NCBI RefSeq assembly: GCF_002234535.1
Contig: NZ_CP022521.1
Coordinates: forward strand, 4,278,001 to 4,342,000
Reading direction: 5' to 3'
Length of the DNA stretch: 64,000 nt
Source: Actinoalloteichus hoggarensis
GTDB taxonomy: Bacteria > Actinomycetota > Actinomycetes > Mycobacteriales > Pseudonocardiaceae
Position numbers and translations under genes: made by a program. Below the pieces are notes generated by a model. The model saw only the letters and a list, made by a program, of their open reading frames with translations, was not told the origin of the DNA and made no database searches. Positions 1 through 7,683 of this stretch are shown here, piece by piece; the stretch's first letter is position 1, and each line of letters starts with the position of its first letter.

Positions 1-808
1 CGGGAACGGTCAACGCCTCACCGGGGCCGATCTCCGTCAGCCCGCGCACCAGCGCGGCGGTGAAGGGACTGGCCTGGCCGGGGTCGGTCGTGTCCTGCGC
101 GAGCTGTGTCGACCGGCTGCTCGCCAGCACGTAGCGGCCGCGATGCGGCGCAACGTCCGAGTCTTGGCCCGACAATCCAGGCGAGTCCGGTTCGGGACCG
201 CCGAAGCCGGCCCGGCCGGGCGACGAGCCCCGGCCGCCGCGCCGAACACCGGACCGCAGCCCGCCCCACCACGACGTGACGTCGTCGACGAACGCCCTGG
301 GGCCCGCGCCGCCCGGCCGCATGGCCGGGGCGCGGCCGGCGAGCCGGTCCGTCCCACTCAGGAGATCCGAGCCCTTGAAGGCGCCGCTGTGACAGCAGTC
401 CAGCACCACGATGGTGCTGCGCGCCGCGCAGGACGTGATCATCTCGTTGACGTCGTCGGCCCGTAACGCGGTGGCGCGCAACCCTGCCGTGCGGGTGTCC
501 CTGGCACACAGGTGCAGCCGATTATCGAGGTCGAGCCTGCCGTGACCGCTGTAATACAACAGCAGGACGTCGTTCCGGTCGGCCGAGGCGAAGAACTCGT
601 CGAGACTCTCCCGCAGCCGCTGCACCTTCCGATCGGCCAACACGGCGACGTCGGCGGGTGCGAACAGGGCGCCGTCGCCCTCGATGAGTGCCCGCCGCAG
701 CAACGCGACGTCGGCCGCCGGGCCGTGCAGGGCGGGCAGGCCGTGTGGATCGCTCGGGAAGTCGCCGTTGCCGACCAGCAGAGCGCGATAGCGGCGCTCG
801 CCCGCCAT
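1..808 (-). CDS. Caspase-family (peptidase C14) protease, 3' end outside window
   Basis: Cysteine protease of the caspase/metacaspase fold, probably an effector cleaving after Asp, Arg or Lys. Reading leftward from the ATG at 808 the frame stays open to the window edge, so the C-terminal part is missing. The catalytic His motif YYSGHG lies near residue 95 and the catalytic Cys motif DCCHSG near residue 145; a later RYVLASS strand matches the end of the p20-like domain. The ATG overlaps the stop of the EACC1 gene by one base (TGATG), so translation is probably coupled. In the described EACC1 conflict modules, a caspase is one of the exchangeable effectors. What the protein carries beyond residue 269 cannot be seen. 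Confidence 0.85.
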   Translation of the reverse strand, partial: MAGERRYRALLVGNGDFPSDPHGLPALHGPAADVALLRRALIEGDGALFAPADVAVLADRKVQRLRESLDEFFASADRNDVLLLYYSGHGRLDLDNRLHLCARDTRTAGLRATALRADDVNEMITSCAARSTIVVLDCCHSGAFKGSDLLSGTDRLAGRAPAMRPGGAGPRAFVDDVTSWWGGLRSGVRRGGRGSSPGRAGFGGPEPDSPGLSGQDSDVAPHRGRYVLASSRSTQLAQDTTDPGQASPFTAALVRGLTEIGPGEALTVP

Positions 809-1242
809 CACCGTGCCCCGGCGCCGCCCGGCCCGGCGCCGTCGGATCTCCCGCCGCCGGTGGCCGGGTCGCCGATCCGCTCCCCCACGGCACGGGCGAG
901 CGCCTGCAACGACGCCCGGTCGATGTTGTCGCCCGACACGGTGATCCGCTGCTCGGCGCCGGAGTCCCCGGTCCAGGTCAGCGTGAGCGTCCGCGTCCGG
1001 TCGCGGGCCAACCAGGATCGGAAGCAGGCCACGGCCGCCGTCAGCGCCCCGGAGGAGCCCAACGCGATCAACACCGTGTCCCAGGCGCCCTTGGCGCCCG
1101 GCACGGCCGCACCGCCCGTCGTGACGCCGCCGACCTCGTCGAGCAGCGCCGCGTACAGCGTCGACACCTGGCTCTGCCAGGCTTCCTCGTCCTCGTCGTA
1201 CCGACTCGTTCCCGGCGTGATCGACACCTCGACGCTCACCAC
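808..1242 (-). CDS. Effector-associated constant component EACC1-like protein
   Basis: 144 residues, GTG start at 1242 preceded by AAGGAG with a spacing of six bases. The protein has an N-terminal strand-rich part, then a hydrophobic helix (about residues 53-73, around GALTAAVACFRSWL) ending at RDRTRTLTLTWTGD, and a C-terminal part with the pattern VSGDNIDRASLQALARAV. This architecture is that of the EACC1 family, the small constant protein that accompanies varied effector domains in actinobacterial biological-conflict systems. The downstream partner is the caspase, whose start overlaps this stop. A third, sensor or ATPase, component would be expected to the left of the window. The family call comes from pattern recognition, not from a search. 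Confidence 0.65.
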   Translation of the reverse strand: MVSVEVSITPGTSRYDEDEEAWQSQVSTLYAALLDEVGGVTTGGAAVPGAKGAWDTVLIALGSSGALTAAVACFRSWLARDRTRTLTLTWTGDSGAEQRITVSGDNIDRASLQALARAVGERIGDPATGGGRSDGAGPGGAGAR

Positions 1243-1509
1243 GTCACGCTCCTTCCCGGCCCCCGCGCGGACGTCGAGTGTTCGGCCGGGAGCCGTCGGT
1301 TACTGATCTACACCGCCGAGGCCCCGCGACGCAGCCGGTTTCGCCGGTGAATCGGTCGACGGCCGACACCGAGACGGGCTCCGAGCCACGACCGGGCGGA
1401 CGCAGCGGCCGAGACGGGCGCCCGCCGTCGCGGGCGTCGACGGCGGCTGCCGCAGGGCTGGCTACCACAGGGGGAGTCGTGTTCGGCCAGAGCGTGTTGG
1501 CGTAGGGCC

Positions 1510-1964
1510 GAGCCATCCCCGCGTGCGCGGGGCCGATGTCGCCGCCCGACCAGGCGGCGGCAAGTCGGTGGAGCCATCCCCGCGTGCGCGGGGCCGATGC
1601 CGGTGGCCGTCGACAGGTCCATCGTCCCGGAGAGCCATCCCCGCGTGCGCGGGGCCGATCCGATTACGTTCTCGCTGCTCATGTACCAAAGGGAGCCATC
1701 CCCGCGTGCGCGGGGCCGATACGACGTCGTCCATGCCGCCTGCCCAGTGGACGGAGCCATCCCCGCGTGCGCGGGGCCGATTCGTCTCAGCGGTTGTCAT
1801 GCCAGGCGTAACCAGAGCCATCCCCGCGTGCGCGGGGCCGATCTGACACCACCCTAGTTCGAGCAATCCATCATGGAGCCATCCCCGCGTGCGCGGGGCC
1901 GATGTCCGTCGACCAGGTACCCGCGTCCTTCGGCCGGAGCCATCCCCGCGTGCGCGGGGCCGAT
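1510..1964 (-). CRISPR. CRISPR array 1, type I-E-like, 8 repeats and 7 spacers
   Basis: Eight identical 28-bp repeats begin at 1510, 1571, 1632, 1693, 1754, 1815, 1876 and 1937, separated by seven spacers of exactly 33 bp. On the plus strand the repeat begins GAGCCATCCCC and ends GCGGGGCCGAT; read on the minus strand it starts ATCGGCCCCGCG and ends GGGGATGGCTC, the usual sense of a type I-E crRNA repeat with a CCCCGCG/CGCGGGG stem. The leader-like sequence is on the right (from 1965), so transcription is leftward and the newest spacer should be 1904-1936. No repeat is degenerate, not even the leader-distal one at 1510. No cas gene is in the window. Confidence 0.98.
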
Positions 1965-2145
1965 ACTTGTTGACCAGGAAGTTTAGAGCTTCGGAACACC
2001 GTTTTCGACCACGTGATACAGGTCACTCCAGAGTGGAGGGTGCTCGCCCTCGGCCGGAGCGGTACAGCCCGTCACAGGGTTCGGCGGCCGTCCCGCACCC
2101 CACCCGGTCACGCCGACGACGAGACGACAGTCGCGGCCGACGACA
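1965..2145 (-). promoter_or_regulatory. Leader of CRISPR array 1
   Basis: This stretch abuts the first repeat of array 1 and is a diverged copy of 3325-3505, next to array 2. Both copies share, on the minus strand, CTGGTCAACAAGT against the first repeat, a TAAACT element about 13 bases further upstream that could be a -10 box, a CACGTGGTCGAAAACGG block and the short inverted repeat CACTC-TG-GAGTG. Similarity is highest in the 80 bases nearest the repeat and fades outward. A leader promoter and integration-anchoring role is inferred from position. Confidence 0.8.
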
Positions 2146-2378
2146 CGTGGTTTCGCCCGCCGTGCAGCGGTGGATCCGCACCGCACCGCCAGTACGCGGC
2201 ACCGACCTGATGCGACGGCAGCCTGCTGCCTTCGTGCATGCCCGAACGCGGCCACACAGACGGGCGAAGGCCGCCGGTCCGGGCTTGCGGAGGGCGGTAG
2301 GGCTGGTCTCACTCCGGCCGTCACCGCTCACCTGCCGATCGGCTCAGCAGGCGACAGGGCGATTCGTGGGCGCGGGCG
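2146..2378. other. Inter-array spacer without a recognisable gene
   Basis: Between the outer edge of leader 1 and the stop of the coding remnant I see no ORF with convincing composition on either strand. The open frames here are arginine- and alanine-rich products of GC-rich DNA. Confidence 0.5.
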
Positions 2379-2686
2379 TCAGAAGACGCAGGTGCCGCGC
2401 GGCACACTGCCGTTGGCACGGTAGTGCACGCTGGCCACGACCGGGGATTCCTGCTTGACACGGGCTGCGAGAACCCGACCCTTGTCCGCCCAGACCCGTT
2501 CCTCCTCCGGGCTCAGGAACCCGGAGTCCCTCGAGTAGCTCACCGGATAGCGGTAGCCGTGCCGCAGGTGGAGGCTTCCTGCGGGACGGTCGATGCGCAC
2601 ACTGACCCGCTGGTGCAGGTAGGCCGTGCCCCAGCGCAGCGACGCCGAAGGCACGATCACCCTGCCATCGTTCCACCGCCGCCTGT
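2379..2686 (-). pseudogene. Truncated coding remnant abutting CRISPR array 2
   Basis: About 100 codons read leftward with ordinary third-position G/C bias and a natural amino-acid mix, ending GSVPRGTCVF and TGA at 2379-2381. Recognisable pieces include LRWGTAYLHQRVSVRID, HLRHGYRYPV and LSPEEERVWADKG. The frame runs straight into the leader-distal repeat of array 2, and beyond it only repeat-encoded PRARGD/GPAHAGM peptide is found, so the original 5' end is gone. The only ATG in frame nearby is supplied by the repeat itself (GATGGCTC). I do not recognise the family. It is best read as the 3' stump of a gene displaced when array 2 was installed or rearranged; a short expressed protein is less likely. 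Confidence 0.5.
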
Positions 2687-3324
2687 GAGCCATCCCCGCG
2701 TGCGCGGGGCCGATCACTTGCCGAGAGACCTGGTACCGCTCGCTCAGGAGCCATCCCCGCGTGCGCGGGGCCGATTCGTACAGCGCCGCCGCGGTCCCCT
2801 TCAGTGGCGAGCCATCCCCGCGTGCGCGGGGCCGATCGTGGGCGACCGTCGCTGAACTCGCGCGAACGCGAGCCATCCCCGCGTGCGCGGGGCCGATTAT
2901 CCCGGCTTTCGGTTGCCCCATGCCGCCGGAGAGCCATCCCCGCGTGCGCGGGGCCGATCAGCTGGACACGTTCACCGAGTACTCCCCGCAGGAGCCATCC
3001 CCGCGTGCGCGGGGCCGATGGTCGTCGGCCTGGTGCTCCCGCAGTGCGGCAGGAGCCATCCCCGCGTGCGCGGGGCCGATCAGCTAGATCTTCAGCTTCT
3101 TTTGCTGTGGCTTGAGCCATCCCCGCGTGCGCGGGGCCGATGTGGAGGTCTGGTGTGCCCGGGGCGGCACGGAGGAGCCATCCCCGCGTGCGCGGGGCCG
3201 ATGACTGGCCAGCCAGGGCCAGTGCCGTCGCGAGAGAGCCATCCCCGCGTGCGCGGGGCCGATCTGCGCGGGGAGGATTTGCAGTCGTTGATTGGTGAGC
3301 CATCCCCGCGTGCGCGGGGCCGAT
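2687..3324 (-). CRISPR. CRISPR array 2, type I-E-like, 11 repeats and 10 spacers
   Basis: Eleven copies of the same 28-bp repeat as array 1 begin every 61 bp at 2687, 2748, 2809, 2870, 2931, 2992, 3053, 3114, 3175, 3236 and 3297. All ten spacers are 33 bp. The spacers are unlike each other and unlike those of array 1; most are GC-rich, while 3081-3113 is AT-rich and stands out. The leader is on the right (from 3325), so the newest spacer should be 3264-3296 and the oldest 2715-2747. Sharing of the repeat with array 1 implies one Cas machinery serves both. Confidence 0.98.
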
Positions 3325-3505
3325 ACTTGTTGACCAGGGAGTTTAGAGTGTCGGAGCGCCGTTTTCGACCACGTGATCCAGGTCACTCCAGAGTGGAGGG
3401 TGCCCGTCCTCGGTCGGAGCGGCACCGCGCGCCACGGTGTTCGGCTGCCGCCACCGCGCCTGCTCGATCACGCCGTCGACGACACGACCGTCCACGAGGC
3501 TCTTC
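3325..3505 (-). promoter_or_regulatory. Leader of CRISPR array 2
   Basis: Homologous to 1965-2145. On the minus strand it holds CACGTGGTCGAAAACGG, the candidate -10 TAAACT and CTGGTCAACAAGT directly against the first repeat. An open frame on the minus strand (3343-3537, GTG start overlapping the end of the AraC gene) ends at a TAA inside the leader. The same frame and TAA occur in leader 1, so part of the leader may descend from the end of a coding sequence. Confidence 0.8.
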
Positions 3506-3524
3506 AGGCGAGGCAGCGCGATCC

Positions 3525-4373
3525 TCAGCTCCGACACGGCGCGGCCTCGGGCAGACGGCCTGCCGCGAAGCGGCCCGGCGTCACCTGCATGACCTCGCGG
3601 AACTCGGCCGTGAGGTGCGACTGGTCGTAGTAGCCCGCGTCGACGGCCAGCCGGGACCAGGAGTCCACGCCCGCGCTGGTCGCGGCCAGGACCGTCCGCA
3701 CCCGGGTGACACGGGCGAAACGACGGGGCGAGAGGCCGACGGCGCTGGTGAAGACGGTGCGCAGCCTGCGTTCGCTGAGGCCCGCGTCGCGAGCGACGTC
3801 GCCGAGTCGTTCCGGGGTTCGACGCAGTCCGCCCGCCAGCCGGGCGGTGGCCGCACGCAGGAGGCGCACCCGATCCAGCGCGGGCCCGGTCCGGTCCGTC
3901 ACGCGGCCGAGCAGCGTCGTCTCCAGTCGACGCAGCACGCCGGGCGGGTCGGCGCCGAGATCGGCCAGCTCCTCCGCCAGCAGCGCGGCCTGCCTGCCCC
4001 ACAGGTCCCGCAACGGCACGGTGCGATCGGCGATCTCGTCGACGGGCACGTCGAGAAGCGACTCGGCGTGCCCGGGGCGAAGGCGCAGCCGCACGCACAG
4101 CGGCAACTCCTTCCCGGCCCGGTAGGCCGCGCGGGTGCGCGGGCCCAGCACGAGCAGATCGCTCCGGCCCTCGGCCGTCGTCCGCCACACCAGGGCGGTG
4201 GCCGGGTCCGGCGGCTGGGTGCGGCGGCGTCGCGGGCCGGTCGGGCCGCCGACGTCGTCGAGGCTGACCGACTCGACCCACGGGTGCAGCGCCGAGTGCA
4301 GGGGCGGCGTCTCCCGGCGACCCTCCGCCGCCGGAGCCGTCTCGTCCGCACGAGGCCGCGGCATCACGCTCAT
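3525..4373 (-). CDS. AraC-family transcriptional regulator
   Basis: 282 residues. The C-terminal third holds the double helix-turn-helix of AraC proteins: first helices around RLGDVARDAGLSERRLRTVF, then WSRLAVDAGYYDQSHLTAEFREVMQVTPGRF, the classic second-HTH signature. The N-terminal part (about residues 20-160) resembles the small sensor domain found in actinobacterial AraC regulators of DUF6597 type. It is divergent from the NAD(P)H-binding gene at 4469, a common pairing in which the regulator controls the oxidoreductase. A TAGCGT box sits a few bases before the ATG at 4373, compatible with a leaderless message; an in-frame ATG at 4364 is an alternative start. The 3' end reaches the outer part of the array 2 leader. 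Confidence 0.85.
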   Translation of the reverse strand: MSVMPRPRADETAPAAEGRRETPPLHSALHPWVESVSLDDVGGPTGPRRRRTQPPDPATALVWRTTAEGRSDLLVLGPRTRAAYRAGKELPLCVRLRLRPGHAESLLDVPVDEIADRTVPLRDLWGRQAALLAEELADLGADPPGVLRRLETTLLGRVTDRTGPALDRVRLLRAATARLAGGLRRTPERLGDVARDAGLSERRLRTVFTSAVGLSPRRFARVTRVRTVLAATSAGVDSWSRLAVDAGYYDQSHLTAEFREVMQVTPGRFAAGRLPEAAPCRS

Positions 4374-4432
4374 CCCGACACGCTAACCACCCCGGCCCGG
4401 ACGCGGCATCGCGGCCGACCGCCGAATCTTCC

Positions 4433-4438
4433 TATAGT
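4433..4438 (+). promoter_or_regulatory. Candidate -10 box (TATAGT) for the NmrA-family gene
   Basis: TATAGT stands in an otherwise GC-rich 95-bp divergent intergenic region, about 30 bases before the ATG at 4469. No good -35 is visible at the expected distance, so activation by the neighbouring AraC protein is plausible. Confidence 0.4.
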
Positions 4439-4468
4439 TCCTCGCCGCCGCCCGACAGGGTCGTCGCC

Positions 4469-5338
4469 ATGATCCTGATCATCGGTGCCACCGGCACCAT
4501 CGGCAGCCTGGTCCTGTCCGCTCTCGTCGACCAGGACGCCGACGTCCGTGCCCTCACCCGCGACCCCGACCGGCTCGCGGCGAAGTCCGCGCTGACCGCC
4601 GAACAGATCGTGCGCGGCGACCTCGACCAGCCCGAGTCGCTGTCCGCGCCGCTGACCGACGTGGACACGGTGCTTCTGCTCACCACCTTCGGGCCCGGTC
4701 TGCCCGCACAGGACCGGAACCTCGTCGCGGCGGCGGCCGAGGCGGGCGTGCGGCGGGTCGTCAAGCTCTCCGCGATCAGCACCGGCGAGGACCCCGCCGG
4801 AACCCGACCCGCCGACTGGCACCTTCCCGGCGAGCAGGCGGTACGGGGCAGCGGTCTGGGGTGGACGGTGCTGCGGCCCGCGGGCTTCGCGTCCAATGCC
4901 GTGCAGTGGGCCGAGTCCGTGCGCGCGGGACTGCCGGTGCCCAACATGTCGGGAACCGGCGCCCAGGGCGTGGTGCACCCCGGCGACGTGGCCGAGGTCG
5001 CGACGGCCACGCTGCTGTCGCCGGAACACGACGGCAAGGTCTACACCCTCACCGGACCCGAGACGCTGAGCGTTCCCGACCAGGCCGCGGTGCTCGCGGC
5101 GGAACTCGGGCGTCCGGTGCCGGTCGCCGACGTCGACATGGCGACCGTTCGGCAGCAGATGCTCTCCGCCGGGATGGACGAGTCGTTCGTCGCGGTGACC
5201 GAGTACGGCCTCGGCCGGTATCGCCGAGGGGACGGCGACTTCGTGACCGACGACGTGCAGCGGGTCCTCGGGCGGCCCACGCGGAGCTTCGCCGAGTGGG
5301 TCCGCGAGCACCGCGCGGCCTTCGAGACCGGCGACTGA
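4469..5338 (+). CDS. NmrA-like NAD(P)H-binding protein (atypical SDR)
   Basis: 289 residues with the N-terminal Rossmann motif GATGTIG (residues 6-12), followed by a basic stretch RALTRDPDR that favours NADP(H). There is no YxxxK catalytic pair of classical SDRs, as usual for NmrA/HSCARG and quinone-reductase-like members (compare ytfG/qorB type). Later motifs VVKLSAIS, WTVLRPAGFASN and HPGDVAEVA are typical of this group. Likely roles are redox sensing or quinone reduction; the substrate cannot be read from sequence. It is single, divergent from the AraC gene and convergent with the multicopper oxidase gene. Confidence 0.85.
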   Translation: MILIIGATGTIGSLVLSALVDQDADVRALTRDPDRLAAKSALTAEQIVRGDLDQPESLSAPLTDVDTVLLLTTFGPGLPAQDRNLVAAAAEAGVRRVVKLSAISTGEDPAGTRPADWHLPGEQAVRGSGLGWTVLRPAGFASNAVQWAESVRAGLPVPNMSGTGAQGVVHPGDVAEVATATLLSPEHDGKVYTLTGPETLSVPDQAAVLAAELGRPVPVADVDMATVRQQMLSAGMDESFVAVTEYGLGRYRRGDGDFVTDDVQRVLGRPTRSFAEWVREHRAAFETGD

Positions 5339-5403
5339 GGACGTCGGGCAGGCCCAGGACAGGGACCCTTCCCGACTGACGCGCCCCGAGACCGCCGCAG
5401 TGC

Positions 5404-6954
5404 TCACTCCACGGCCACGAAGTTCGCCATCATCATCATGTCCTCGTGTTCGAGGTTGTGGCAGTGGAACACGTACCGCCCCGCGTACCGCTCGAAGCGC
5501 ACGATGATCGCGACCTCCTCGCCGGGCCGGACGTCGACGGTGTCCTTCCACCCGTGGTCATAGGGGCCGGGGCCGCCCGTGCCGCGCGAGAGCACCTGGA
5601 ACGGGCTCAGGTGCAGGTGCACGGGGTGGTGGAAGTCGGAGATCAGCCGCCAGATCTCGACGTTGCCCAGCCGCGGCTCGGCGTGGACCTCGTCCGGATG
5701 GAAGGGCCTGCCGTTGACCGTCCAGCCCGACATCCCGTGCAGGCGCGTCGACTGGAAGCGCAGCGTGCGGGTGACGACGGCGTCGGCGGGGTTCAGCGGG
5801 ACGATCTCGCTGAGCCGCTCGGGGATCGCGGTGTCGTCGGCGAGGCATTCGCCGACCCGGAATCGCAGCACCGACGCCGTCGAGTCCGCGCCGAACTCGT
5901 CGACGAGGGTCACCTCGGTGCCCGGACGGTATCGACCGAAGTCGACGATCACGTCATAACGCTGGGCGGGCGCCAGTTCGACGGCGTCATGCCGGACCGG
6001 GGCGGCCAGCAGGCCGGCGTCGGTGCCGATCTGCACGAGACCGCCGCCGCCCGGCGGGGGCGGGTCCAGGGCCAGTCGATAGCGGCGGGCGTTGGAGGCG
6101 TTGAGCAGGCGGAGCCGGTAGCGCGCGGCGCGCACCTCCGCCAGCGGCCACGGCACGCCGTTCACCAGGATCACGTCACCGAGCACGCCGCCCGCGTAGG
6201 GCTCCCGGACGCCCGGTCGCCCCGTCAGGGTCGGGTCGAGGCTCGGATAGTGCAGCGTCCCGTCGGCGGCGAACGACCGATCGGTGATCATCAGCGGCAG
6301 ATCGCGCTCGCCCCTGGGCAGCGGGAGGGCGTCCTCCTCCTCGTCGGTCACCAGATGGAAACCCGCCAGGCCCCGCCAGACGCTCGGCGCGGTGAAGTCC
6401 ATCCGATGGTCGTGGTACCAGAGCGTCGCCGCCCGCTGGTCCAGCGGATAGTCGTAGGCGCGCTCCCCCTCGGCGAGCACGGCACCGCCGCGGCCGGGAC
6501 CGGCGGACATCCCCACCGGCAGGATCAGGTCGATGGGATAGCCGTCGTGTTCCGGCGGGGTGTGTCCGCCGTGCAGGTGGACCACGGCGGGCACGGGCAG
6601 CTCGTTGCGATGCCGGACCACGGTCCGCCTGCCGCGTCGGGAGACGATCGTGGGGCCGGGGAATCGTCCGTCGTAGCCCCAGATCTCGGTCTGGACGCCG
6701 GGCAGGATCTCCACCGTCGTCGCGCGCTGGGTCAGCGCGTAGTGATCCGCCGCCGCGTCCGTCCGCACCGGGGCGAGGACGGGCGGGATCGCGAGCGGAA
6801 GCTGGAAGGGCGGGGGCAGGGGAAGCCGGCTGGACAGCAGTAGTCCCGTCGAGTCCGAGCCGGCGATCCCGCTCACCAGCGGCACGCCGATCGCCGCTCC
6901 GACGGCGCCGATGCCGAGGCCGCGCAACAGGTTGCGCCTGGTCAGCGATGTCAT
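5404..6954 (-). CDS. Tat-exported multicopper oxidase (CotA/bilirubin-oxidase-like)
   Basis: 516 residues from the ATG at 6954. It begins with a twin-arginine signal (TRRNLLRG, hydrophobic stretch to about residue 30), so folding with copper occurs in the cytoplasm before export. Copper ligands are seen in all four motifs: HLHGGHTPPEHDG near 126, WYHDH near 179, HHPVHLHLSPF near 442 and HCHNLEHEDMMMM near 497, giving a complete type 1/2/3 copper set. The C-terminal run of four Met is notable. The start overlaps the stop of the membrane-protein gene by four bases (ATGA), so the two are co-translated. Oxidation of phenols, bilirubin-like compounds or Cu(I)/Mn(II) are the family options. A much longer frame continues upstream, but the Tat signal fixes this start. 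Confidence 0.93.
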   Translation of the reverse strand: MTSLTRRNLLRGLGIGAVGAAIGVPLVSGIAGSDSTGLLLSSRLPLPPPFQLPLAIPPVLAPVRTDAAADHYALTQRATTVEILPGVQTEIWGYDGRFPGPTIVSRRGRRTVVRHRNELPVPAVVHLHGGHTPPEHDGYPIDLILPVGMSAGPGRGGAVLAEGERAYDYPLDQRAATLWYHDHRMDFTAPSVWRGLAGFHLVTDEEEDALPLPRGERDLPLMITDRSFAADGTLHYPSLDPTLTGRPGVREPYAGGVLGDVILVNGVPWPLAEVRAARYRLRLLNASNARRYRLALDPPPPGGGGLVQIGTDAGLLAAPVRHDAVELAPAQRYDVIVDFGRYRPGTEVTLVDEFGADSTASVLRFRVGECLADDTAIPERLSEIVPLNPADAVVTRTLRFQSTRLHGMSGWTVNGRPFHPDEVHAEPRLGNVEIWRLISDFHHPVHLHLSPFQVLSRGTGGPGPYDHGWKDTVDVRPGEEVAIIVRFERYAGRYVFHCHNLEHEDMMMMANFVAVE

Positions 6955-7520
6955 GCGGGGCTCCTCGGCGGGGTGCGGTCGTCGGGGGTGCGGTCGTCGG
7001 GGGTGTGCGGGGCGGGCGCGGCCCGTGCGAGCTCCGAGGGCACCGCCGTCTTCGGCGGGGACGGCGCGTGGGGAACGAGGCGCCAGGACCGCACCGCGAG
7101 CAGCACGGCGAGCAGGATGATCGCCACGCCCAGCGGGATGTGCACGGTGAGCAGTCGCTCGAAACCGGCCACGTTCTGCGCGCCGGTGAGCCCGAGCAGT
7201 CCGAGCGACGCGACGAGCGGCCAGCGGGGCCCGCGTCCGGGCCACCGTGCCGGGATCGCGACGAGGAACGCGGTGATCAGCAGCATGTCGGCCAGTGCCG
7301 CGCCGTCCTGGTGTCGTTGCAGGGAGCCGAAGGTTCCGGAGAGGAACTGTCCGGCCAGCACCGCCTGAAGGAACAGGGTCACGGCGACCGCGCTCGTCAG
7401 CAGGCAGTACGGCAGATACATCCAACGGCGCAGTGTCTCCGCGACACCCGGCGGGCCGCCGGCGCCAGGCGCTCCCGTCGAGCGCACCAGCCATCGTCTC
7501 GGGCTGTCCCGTGTCCCCAT
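6951..7520 (-). CDS. Four-helix membrane protein, DUF6220-like
   Basis: 189 residues, ATG at 7520 with GAGGAGGA seven bases upstream. Four hydrophobic segments are visible (about residues 34-56, 75-92, 99-117 and 123-145); a His (LLTVHIPLG) starts the last one and RHQDGAALAD precedes the second. The pattern resembles DUF6220-type small membrane proteins and could bind haem or a quinone, though this is inference. The C-terminal tail is disordered and carries a duplicated TPDDR. Its stop overlaps the multicopper oxidase start (ATGA), which suggests a redox partner or membrane anchor. Two palindromes lie just upstream at 7541-7574. Confidence 0.7.
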   Translation of the reverse strand: MGTRDSPRRWLVRSTGAPGAGGPPGVAETLRRWMYLPYCLLTSAVAVTLFLQAVLAGQFLSGTFGSLQRHQDGAALADMLLITAFLVAIPARWPGRGPRWPLVASLGLLGLTGAQNVAGFERLLTVHIPLGVAIILLAVLLAVRSWRLVPHAPSPPKTAVPSELARAAPAPHTPDDRTPDDRTPPRSPA

Positions 7521-7536
7521 CCGCGTCCTCCTCGCT

Positions 7537-7575
7537 GATTTCTACGGCGTAGAGTGAGATTTCTACACCGTAGAG
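7537..7575 (-). promoter_or_regulatory. Tandem palindromic operator upstream of the multicopper oxidase operon
   Basis: Two near-identical 18-bp elements (GATTTCTACGGCGTAGAG at 7537 and GATTTCTACACCGTAGAG at 7558) repeat with a 21-bp period, two helical turns. Each contains a dyad, TCTACGGCGTAGA and TCTACACCGTAGA. They lie 17 bp or more before the ATG at 7520, where a repressor would block initiation. The nearest candidate regulator is the TetR gene at 8562. Confidence 0.7.
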
Positions 7576-7683
7576 CACGGTCGCGGATCGGCCCCTCGCG
7601 GCACCCACGCCCGACGTCGGCACGCCGCCGGTGACGCTCGACGGCCGCGCCACGCCCGACCGGCACCGAAGGAGAGCGAAGCC

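Noticed and set aside
1523-3303. Several long open frames encoding repeated PRARGD, GPAHAGM or PSPRARGR peptides
   Set aside because: They are translations of the CRISPR repeat units (61-bp period is not a multiple of three, so frames rotate) and not genes.
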